From positions 1 to 5,772 of the forward strand of contig JACQRY010000001.1 of the NCBI GenBank assembly GCA_016206275.1: 5,772 nt of DNA, read 5' to 3'. The position numbers and the translations under genes are program-made. Position 1 is the first letter of the stretch. Each line of letters opens with the position of its first letter. Shown here one piece after another: positions 1-5,000 of the stretch. Under the pieces are notes generated by a model that was given only the letters and a program-made list of their open reading frames with translations, did not search any database and had not been told where the DNA came from. This DNA comes from Nitrososphaerota archaeon (lineage in GTDB: Archaea > Thermoproteota > Nitrososphaeria > Nitrososphaerales > JACQRY01).

Positions 1-2
1 AT

Positions 3-383
3 CCCAAAGATATGGGTGCAGCCATCTCCAGCGGATCCTTCCAAACAGACGGCATGGCCGTTATCCCTTGTAGCATGAAGAGTCTAGCAGGGATCGTAAG
101 TGGATACTCGGATAACCTCGTTCTGAGAGCAGCGGATGTGACTCTTAAAGAGCGTCGAACCCTTGCCCTAGTTCCGAGGGAGACTCCTCTCAGCATGATT
201 CATCTTGAAAACATGTTGAAGGCTGCTCGAGCAGGAGCGTTGGTACTGCCAGCCATGCCGGGCTTCTATCATAGGCCCAAGACCATGGATGATCTGATTA
301 ACCATGTTGTGGGAAAGACGTTAGATGCGTTCAAGATCAAACATAACTTGTTCAAACGGTGGGGAGAAAAACAAGCTGATTAA
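3..383 (+). CDS. ubiX: Flavin prenyltransferase UbiX (5'-truncated, C-terminal 126 residues)
   Basis: UbiX joins a dimethylallyl group to reduced FMN, making the prenylated flavin cofactor used by UbiD-family decarboxylases. The frame is open from base 3, so the gene begins before the window; about 60-75 N-terminal residues, including the first FMN-binding loop, are missing. The visible part matches UbiX almost end to end: an SSGSF segment (usually ASGSF), then DGM, PCSMKSLAGI, RAADVTLKE, the LVPRETPLS stretch followed by IHLENM, and PAMPGFYHRP near residues 80-90. These include conserved residues of the FMN and prenyl-phosphate sites. The end is a normal UbiX C-terminus plus a short basic, hydrophilic tail. 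The ATG at 12 is internal (it follows codons for P-K-D) and is not the start. No ubiD is visible in the window; it may lie upstream or elsewhere. Family assignment is firm. Confidence 0.96.
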   Translation, partial: PKDMGAAISSGSFQTDGMAVIPCSMKSLAGIVSGYSDNLVLRAADVTLKERRTLALVPRETPLSMIHLENMLKAARAGALVLPAMPGFYHRPKTMDDLINHVVGKTLDAFKIKHNLFKRWGEKQAD

Positions 384-497
384 TCCCAGTTGGGTTTTGC
401 TGGACCTTCGAGACCCTTAACATGACTCTTGGAAGCTAAAATGAAAATAGATGTACGATAGGTATGGAAAAGGGTTCTTGTGATATTACATCATAGG

Positions 498-504
498 TTT
501 AAAT
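498..504 (+). promoter_or_regulatory. TATA-like box (TTTAAAT) for the zinc-ribbon/ABC operon
   Basis: TTTAAAT is centred on base 501, about 27-28 bases before the GTG at 529. That is the usual distance from an archaeal TATA box to the transcription start, so the mRNA would begin at or next to the GTG (leaderless), or about 9 bases before the ATG at 538. The box lies in the only sizeable gap between ubiX and the ABC genes, where a new transcription unit would be expected. I could not define a BRE element with confidence. This is inference from spacing and composition. Confidence 0.45.
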
Positions 505-528
505 TGGCGAGGTAAGCATGGACACACA

Positions 529-726
529 GTGTTTCATATGGCTCAAGAGACTTTTCACATAAGATGCCCTAAATGTGGCGGTGAGGCAAACGTCAAATCC
601 CAGCAAAACCCTATTCGAAACATTATACGTGACCACATCAAGTGCCCCAATTGTCACTATGAGAGAGTCGTTGAGAGGAAGCCTGAAGTGACTCTCGCGG
701 ACTGGTTGAAGAGCGCAGGAATGTAA
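529..726 (+). CDS. Small zinc-ribbon protein (four-cysteine), function unknown
   Basis: This 65-residue hydrophilic protein has two CPxC knuckles: CPKC at residues 13-16 and CPNC at 39-42, counted from the GTG. They are 22 residues apart, the layout of a rubredoxin-like zinc ribbon that binds one Zn2+. Basic residues between and after the knuckles would suit nucleic-acid or protein binding. A short C-terminal tail, TLADWLKSAGM, may form a helix. There is no signal peptide or membrane segment, so it should be cytoplasmic. The start may be GTG 529 or ATG 538 (62 residues); the TATA box at 498-504 fits a leaderless GTG start. The stop is 29 bases before the ABC ATPase, suggesting cotranscription. 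It could be a regulator or accessory of the exporter, or an unrelated passenger. I do not recognise a named family. Confidence 0.8.
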   Translation: MFHMAQETFHIRCPKCGGEANVKSQQNPIRNIIRDHIKCPNCHYERVVERKPEVTLADWLKSAGM

Positions 727-755
727 GTATCCTCTATATTCGCAAGAAATCTGAT

Positions 756-1688
756 ATGACCATCATCTTCCAAAACCTAACTAAGAACTTCAAAAACGTA
801 GTCGCAGTCAGAGACTTCAACCTAACCATTGAAGATGGTGAAATCATGGGGCTCCTAGGCCCTAATGGTGCAGGCAAAACCACCTTGATCCTTACTATGG
901 CCACTGTGTATCATCCTAGCAGAGGGACAGTGCTTGTGAATGGATCTGATGTGAAGCGAGCTCCTACTTTGGTTAGAAGCATGATCGGCATTGCTTTCCA
1001 AGATCCTAGATTCGATAGACTGCTTTCCGTCCATGAGGTATTGGATTGGCATGCTAAGATCACTGGAGTGGCAAAGGGGGTGAGAGCGAGTAGGGTGGAG
1101 GATGTTATGAGGCGTCTCGGGCTTTGGGAGGTTAGGAAGAGGAGGACGTGGGCTCTTAGTGGAGGCATGAAGAAGAGAGTTGAGGACTCTAAAGTCTTCA
1201 TTCAGAGGCCTCCTGTGGCTGTGTTTGATGAGCCTACTGCGTACTTGGATCTTCAGACTAGGCTGCTGGTCTGGGATATGATTAAGGAGATGAAGGAGGA
1301 GGGTAGAACCATCATCTTGGCCACTAACATGATGGATGAGGCGGAGAAGCTTTCCGATAGGGTTACCATCATGAATCTAGGTCGCTTGGTGGCGCTGGGA
1401 ACTCCAAGCCAGCTCAGACATAATGTGAAAGGCGGCGAAGTGATCGAGGTCAAGCCCTCTGACTCGTTCAAGATAGACTTGGAAGCTCTCAGAATGTTGC
1501 CGAATGTTGAGGATATGTCAGTGTCTGACGGGACGCTAAAGCTTTTCGTAACTGAGGGCAGAAAAGCTTTGCCCATCATATTAGAGAAACTTAGCGAGCA
1601 AGGAATAGGTGTAGAAAGCATCTACCTCAAGGAAGCATCCCTTGAAGACGTGTTTCTACAATACGCAGGATCAAAGCTCACCTCTTAA
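756..1688 (+). CDS. ABC-2 type exporter, ATP-binding protein (DrrA/CcmA-like)
   Basis: This 310-residue ATPase should energise the two permeases encoded just downstream. Motifs in order: Walker A GPNGAGKTT (35-43), Q-loop Gln82 in FQDPRFD, signature LSGGMKKR (134-141), Walker B VAVFDEP with catalytic Glu159, D-loop AYLD (162-165), then ILATNMMDEAE (187-197). In the last motif most relatives have TTH, so the H-loop histidine is replaced by Asn191. A C-terminal extension of about 90 residues (roughly 222-310) ends in the ASLEDVFLQYAG motif typical of DrrA/YhbG-like drug and polysaccharide exporters (DUF4162-like tail). The ATG start gives a normal N-terminus, with beta-strand IIFQNLTKNF. No clear ribosome-binding site is visible, so translation may depend on readthrough from the zinc-ribbon gene. 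The stop is 25 bases before the first permease. The substrate cannot be told from sequence; family assignment is firm. Confidence 0.95.
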   Translation: MTIIFQNLTKNFKNVVAVRDFNLTIEDGEIMGLLGPNGAGKTTLILTMATVYHPSRGTVLVNGSDVKRAPTLVRSMIGIAFQDPRFDRLLSVHEVLDWHAKITGVAKGVRASRVEDVMRRLGLWEVRKRRTWALSGGMKKRVEDSKVFIQRPPVAVFDEPTAYLDLQTRLLVWDMIKEMKEEGRTIILATNMMDEAEKLSDRVTIMNLGRLVALGTPSQLRHNVKGGEVIEVKPSDSFKIDLEALRMLPNVEDMSVSDGTLKLFVTEGRKALPIILEKLSEQGIGVESIYLKEASLEDVFLQYAGSKLTS

Positions 1689-1713
1689 ACCATAAGGAAG
1701 AGATAAACTGAGT

Positions 1714-2505
1714 ATGGCCACAACAGCTCAAAACCTACTGCAAGATAAGGCAATTCACCGGCTTCTAGTAACATTGGTAGCCAGAGATCTCAGGGTTCTT
1801 GTGAAGGCCCCTTGGATAATCGTCTCCAGAGGCCTAGCTTTCGTAGTCCAGATCTTCGTCTTCGCAGTATTGATGAGCAGACTGGTAGATGTGCCTGGCT
1901 TCGATTTCTTCACGTATTATGCTCTGGGCACTGTGCTGGTTACAGTGGCCTCCGTTGCTTTCCTAACTGGTTACGATGTGTATGAGGAGAACGAAACAGG
2001 GATGCTGGACTATCTTTTGAGCCTCCCTCTTTCGAGACGAGGATACGTCATGGCTAGGTCTGTAGGAGGAGCATTGAGGAGCCTTGTGTATGTAACACCA
2101 CTGTTTGCTATTGTCGCCTTTCTTAGGGGGTTTTTCAACCCTATTGACATAGCTGTATCTTATGTGATGATTTTTCTTTTGGCTACGGGGATAACTGGTC
2201 TATCTATCAGTGTGGCCTTATCGGTAAGGAACCAGGATCGATTCGATGTAAGCTTGGCGTTGCTTGAGCTTTTCTTCATCAGATTCAGCACCGCTCTCTA
2301 CCCCCAAGCCTTCATGCCTCTAGCCGCAGGCATGATTGCTCCTTTCTCTCCTGTAACTATGACTTCTGATGCTGTTAGAGCTATTCTAGGTCACGGAACC
2401 ATAGATCTTCTTGGTGTGGCAGGGCTGCTGGCTTTCGTCATATCCATGTTAGCTTTGGGTGCGGCAATATATCTTAGGAAGATTGAGGGAGGCTATTTTG
2501 ATTGA
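1714..2505 (+). CDS. ABC-2 type exporter permease, subunit 1
   Basis: A 263-residue integral membrane protein with about six hydrophobic segments (roughly 35-55, 67-87, 121-139, 147-171, 178-200 and 232-254), the ABC2_membrane (DrrB/YadH-like) fold. The N-terminus has the usual amphipathic coupling stretch, ARDLRVLVKAPW, before helix 1. After helix 2 comes a cytoplasmic loop with the family motif YEENETGMLDYLLSLPLSRR (90-109), which is expected to contact the ATPase. A FSTALYPQAFMP stretch (191-202) before the last helix is the conserved extracellular re-entrant region. The ATG at 1714 is the first start in the open frame; a weak purine-rich site, GGAAGAG (1696-1702), lies 11 bases upstream. 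The stop overlaps the TTG start of the second permease. The two permeases share matching motifs and are probably tandem paralogues forming a heterodimer. Confidence 0.92.
   Translation: MATTAQNLLQDKAIHRLLVTLVARDLRVLVKAPWIIVSRGLAFVVQIFVFAVLMSRLVDVPGFDFFTYYALGTVLVTVASVAFLTGYDVYEENETGMLDYLLSLPLSRRGYVMARSVGGALRSLVYVTPLFAIVAFLRGFFNPIDIAVSYVMIFLLATGITGLSISVALSVRNQDRFDVSLALLELFFIRFSTALYPQAFMPLAAGMIAPFSPVTMTSDAVRAILGHGTIDLLGVAGLLAFVISMLALGAAIYLRKIEGGYFD
2487..2492 (+). promoter_or_regulatory. Ribosome-binding site (GGGAGG) supporting the TTG start at 2502
   Basis: GGGAGG, within the longer purine run GAGGGAGG at 2485-2492, lies inside the end of permease 1, 9 bases before the TTG at 2502. It complements the archaeal anti-Shine-Dalgarno sequence well. 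It decides the start of permease 2, because the first in-frame ATG is about 47 codons further on, inside the membrane domain. Confidence 0.7.
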
Positions 2506-3248
2506 GCGTATCGTATAGTTCAAAAGTCGTCATAATTCTTGAGAGGGATCTCAAGATCCTGTTTCACGACAAGATCTCTCTTGTCTTACTGTTTCTTAAC
2601 TTTGCCATAGATCTGTTTGTATCGGGATTAACGTTCTCCAAGATGATCACTGGTTTCAACTACTTTCTGTTCATCGCTCCAGGGGCGGCCTTGGTCACTG
2701 CTGGAGTTGTTTCGTTTCAGACGGGGAGAGAAATATTTCTTGAAAAGGCTTTGAGAGATTTGTCGCCTTATCATTTGACACTGCCGGTTCCAAGATACCT
2801 GTATGTTGCGACTAGGATAGGATCTGGGGTAATCAAGAGCGTCGTGGCTACTGCTCCAGGTACCGTTGTCATACTGATTCTTTACTCTCCGACAACCCTT
2901 ATGGGAGCTGTTGGACCATTCTTGATTATTGCCCTGTTTTCGCTGGCCGGGGCTGCTCTATCGGTTATGACTGCGATGGTTTCTAGGCGTACAGAGGTCT
3001 TCATAACGCTGAGGAGCACTATACAGCTGTATCTTACGTTTCTGAGTACAGCTTTCTATCCTCTAGAGTTTATTCCTCCTGCGCTGGTGCCTTTCACCCT
3101 TCTTAATCCTAAAACTTGGGCTGTTCAGGCCTTTCGTAACCTTGTCCAAGACGGCTCAGCTCCGCTCGATATCTTAGCTTTGGCCTTAACCTCGATGATG
3201 CTGGCTGTTCTAGCAGCTGTGGCGTATGTTAGAACAACTCGCATGTGA
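2502..3248 (+). CDS. ABC-2 type exporter permease, subunit 2
   Basis: A 248-residue membrane protein with about six hydrophobic segments (roughly 26-46, 54-73, 108-128, 133-158, 165-186 and 222-244). It matches permease 1 region by region: an ERDLKILFHDK coupling segment, an FNYFLFIAPGAALVT helix-2 region, and LSTAFYPLEFIPP (181-193) before the last helix. The cytoplasmic loop differs: the EENETG-type motif of subunit 1 is replaced by FLEKALRDLSPYHLTLP (79-95), keeping only the LxLPxxR-like end. This asymmetry suggests specialised halves of a heterodimer. Translation starts at TTG, overlapping the previous stop by 4 bases (TTGA), with GGGAGG 9 bases upstream, so translational coupling and about equal production of both subunits are likely. 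The protein ends in a short basic tail, YVRTTRM, on the cytoplasmic side. The exported substrate is unknown. Confidence 0.92.
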   Translation: MSVSYSSKVVIILERDLKILFHDKISLVLLFLNFAIDLFVSGLTFSKMITGFNYFLFIAPGAALVTAGVVSFQTGREIFLEKALRDLSPYHLTLPVPRYLYVATRIGSGVIKSVVATAPGTVVILILYSPTTLMGAVGPFLIIALFSLAGAALSVMTAMVSRRTEVFITLRSTIQLYLTFLSTAFYPLEFIPPALVPFTLLNPKTWAVQAFRNLVQDGSAPLDILALALTSMMLAVLAAVAYVRTTRM

Positions 3249-3305
3249 AATTGCAAAGTATGTTTGTAAAACGAAATCTTTAGTGCAGGGCATTTGCTTG
3301 GGCTT

Positions 3306-3311
3306 GGAGAG
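3306..3311 (+). promoter_or_regulatory. Ribosome-binding site (GGAGAG) for the GatC-like gene
   Basis: GGAGAG ends 4 bases before the ATG at 3316. The same hexamer precedes the next gene's TTG. It favours ATG 3316 over the longer in-frame reading from 3226, which would run into the end of permease 2. The spacing is a little short. Confidence 0.55.
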
Positions 3312-3315
3312 CAGT

Positions 3316-3507
3316 ATGAAAGATAATTTGGAGGAGAAGATCAAAGGGCTGCAATTCCAAATCCCTAGGTTAAATCTCACTGAGAAGGAGGTCAAAGTAT
3401 TGACTCATCAGCTTGAGTTACTGCAAGATATGTTGGAGGAGCTCGATAAGATTGATGTGGAGAACTGGGAGCCTGCGGTAACGTTCACCCGGAGAGATAA
3501 GATTTGA
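3316..3507 (+). CDS. Short GatC-like / AtzG-like amidase small subunit
   Basis: A 63-residue soluble, largely helical protein. Residues 18-53 follow the core of GatC: LNLTEKEVKVLTHQLELLQD, then a LEELDKIDVENWEP stretch. GatC relatives typically have LxLSEEEL, then QLxxIL, then LDTxxVEP. Full GatC has about 95 residues, with a C-terminal arm lying between GatA and GatB. Here the protein stops about ten residues after the EP, with EPAVTF close to the end, a layout more like AtzG, the small partner of the amidase AtzE. The probable role is stabilising or completing the amidase encoded next, with which it overlaps by 4 bases (TTGA). The frame is open back to 3226, but those extra residues do not resemble GatC and overlap permease 2; the GGAGAG site supports ATG 3316. 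The GatC-superfamily call is good, the AtzG-type role is inference. Confidence 0.8.
   Translation: MKDNLEEKIKGLQFQIPRLNLTEKEVKVLTHQLELLQDMLEELDKIDVENWEPAVTFTRRDKI
3491..3496 (+). promoter_or_regulatory. Ribosome-binding site (GGAGAG) supporting the TTG start of the amidase
   Basis: GGAGAG lies in the last codons of the GatC-like gene, 7 bases before the TTG at 3504. Good spacing plus the TTGA stop/start overlap argue for coupled translation of the two subunits from this TTG. Confidence 0.7.
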
Positions 3508-4928
3508 AGATATCTGATTTGACTTTAGCACAGGCTTCACGTGACATACGTTCCGGTAAGCTGTCACCGGTAGATTTGGCTGAAGCGTTCTTTGAACGCA
3601 TTGAGAAGGTCAATCCTCGTCTCAACGCTTATACGATGCTGTTGAAGAAGAAGGCTCTACGGGAAGCTGAAGGAGCTGAGAAGGAGCTGAAGAAGGGTAA
3701 GCGCAGAGGCTCTCTACACGGAATCCCTATTTCTATTAAAGACAATATCTGGACTAAAGGCTTCATAACTACCGCGGGCTCAAAACTGTTGGCCAACTGG
3801 GTTCCTGAACATGATGCTGCGGTCGTAGAAAAGCTGAGTAACGCTGGGGCTATCATACTTGGGAAGACAAATCTACATGAATGGGCCAAAGGCTCATCGA
3901 CTCTTAACCCGTTCTACGGGGCGACAAAAAACCCGTGGGATCTGGCTAGGGTTCCAGGAGGCTCGTCTGGGGGAAGCGCGTCTGCGGTAGCAGGATCTCT
4001 GTGCCTAGGCTCTTTGGGTACTGACGCAGCGGGCTCAGTAAGAATGCCGGCTTCCCTCTGCGGGGCAGTGGGTCTAAAGCCCACTTTTGGTAGGATACCG
4101 CACTACGGAGTTGTCGATGGAAGCGGCAGCTGGTCCCTTGACACCATTGGGACTCTCACAAAAACCTCTGAAGATACTGCTATTATGTTAGAGGCATTGG
4201 CGGAGCCAGATGAGCGAGACAAAAACAGTCTCGGCCTCCCACCACTAGGAAAGATGAATCTTAATCAAGATCTTAAAGGCATCACGATAGGCATCATCAA
4301 GGACCATTTCCTAGATATTTGCGCAGGTGAAGTCAAGAGGGGAATGGAAGCAGCAGTCAAAGTCTTCGAAAAGTTAGGCATGACTGTAGATGAAGCTAAG
4401 ATCCCTCATATTCGGAAGGCGCCGTTCATCTGGTCTACGATAAGCAGAGTTGAAGCTTGGGCGTCCCATGAGAAGACTGTTCGTACGAATCCAGAAGGCT
4501 ACAGCAGAGGCATCCTCACCAGAATTCTATTGGGCCAGTTTATCGGAGCTCACTACTATCTGAAAGCCCAACGGGCCAGAAGCATCCTAATCAAAGAGTT
4601 TGAAGACGCCTTCAGGAAATTCGACTTTATGATAACTCCGGCAACACCGCTGCCTGCCCCTAGAATAGATGAACATGAGTCAGGCTATCTTGATGTGGAC
4701 GGAAAGAAGGTGGAGGTTGGCGGGATCTACTCTTTCTTGGCTAGATGCACGATCCCCATCAACTTGACAGGTCACCCCGCAGTATCTACACTCTGCGGCT
4801 TTTCGAAATCCGGCGTGCCTTTAGGTCTACAAATCATCGGTAAAGCCTTCCAAGAAACGAGGCTTCTGGCGGTTAGTCATCAATATGAGAAAGCTACTGG
4901 CTACGCGAAGAAACATCCATCGCTTTAG
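3504..4928 (+). CDS. Amidase-signature family hydrolase (GatA/AtzE-like)
   Basis: A 474-residue enzyme of normal GatA/amidase length that hydrolyses a carboxamide bond through a Ser-cisSer-Lys triad. The triad is visible: Lys79 in SIKDN, cis-Ser154 in PGGSSGGSA (151-159), and nucleophile Ser178 in GTDAAGSVRMPASLCG (172-187). The N-terminus (DLTLAQASRDIRSGKLSPVDL) and the C-terminal GVPLGLQIIGKAFQE stretch are typical of the family. It starts at TTG, overlapping the GatC-like stop. No signal peptide, so cytoplasmic. In GatA the segment before NLAG usually reads D-[VI]-[FL]-T, its Asp binding the glutamine substrate; here it is A-R-C-T (413-416) before NLTG, so the Asp seems to be lost. With no gatB in view and a shortened GatC-like partner, a non-tRNA amidase is more likely than a Glu/Asp-tRNA amidotransferase subunit. 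The true substrate is unknown; an automatic gatA label would be risky. Confidence 0.93.
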   Translation: MKISDLTLAQASRDIRSGKLSPVDLAEAFFERIEKVNPRLNAYTMLLKKKALREAEGAEKELKKGKRRGSLHGIPISIKDNIWTKGFITTAGSKLLANWVPEHDAAVVEKLSNAGAIILGKTNLHEWAKGSSTLNPFYGATKNPWDLARVPGGSSGGSASAVAGSLCLGSLGTDAAGSVRMPASLCGAVGLKPTFGRIPHYGVVDGSGSWSLDTIGTLTKTSEDTAIMLEALAEPDERDKNSLGLPPLGKMNLNQDLKGITIGIIKDHFLDICAGEVKRGMEAAVKVFEKLGMTVDEAKIPHIRKAPFIWSTISRVEAWASHEKTVRTNPEGYSRGILTRILLGQFIGAHYYLKAQRARSILIKEFEDAFRKFDFMITPATPLPAPRIDEHESGYLDVDGKKVEVGGIYSFLARCTIPINLTGHPAVSTLCGFSKSGVPLGLQIIGKAFQETRLLAVSHQYEKATGYAKKHPSL

Positions 4929-4964
4929 AACTGTGCACAAACAGATGTTGAAGGTTCTGTAACA

Positions 4965-4974
4965 TTAATAATAA
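4965..4974 (+). promoter_or_regulatory. TATA-like box (TTAATAATAA) upstream of the GNAT gene
   Basis: This A/T-only decamer in a mixed-composition gap is centred about 31 bases before the TTG at 5001. Transcription would then start a few bases before, or close to, the start codon. There is no Shine-Dalgarno site before 5001, which fits a leaderless or very short leader. Inference from position only. Confidence 0.4.
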
Positions 4975-5000
4975 GACTGAAAAGACACCTTGGCCTAAAA

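Noticed and set aside
384..480. Possible terminator hairpin after ubiX (ACCCTTAA near 414 against AAGGGTT near 470)
   Set aside because: The complementary stretches are short and about 50 bases apart with no T-run after them; the only T-run (394-397) has no stem before it.
733..741. CTATATTC as a TATA box for the ABC ATPase
   Set aside because: It is only about 20 bases before the ATG at 756, so transcription would start inside the coding region; cotranscription with the zinc-ribbon gene is simpler.
855..1621. Three minus-strand open frames inside the ABC ATPase gene
   Set aside because: All lie opposite a full-length ATPase with intact motifs; their Ser/Leu-rich translations are typical shadow products.
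3226..3315. N-terminal extension of the GatC-like gene back to 3226
   Set aside because: It would overlap the end of permease 2 by 23 bases, and its Cys-rich residues do not resemble GatC. A GGAGAG site and an ATG at 3316 give a natural start.
4945..4962. Mini-ORF MLKVL between the amidase and the GNAT
   Set aside because: Five codons, no ribosome-binding site, and it ends before the TATA-like box; a chance frame.
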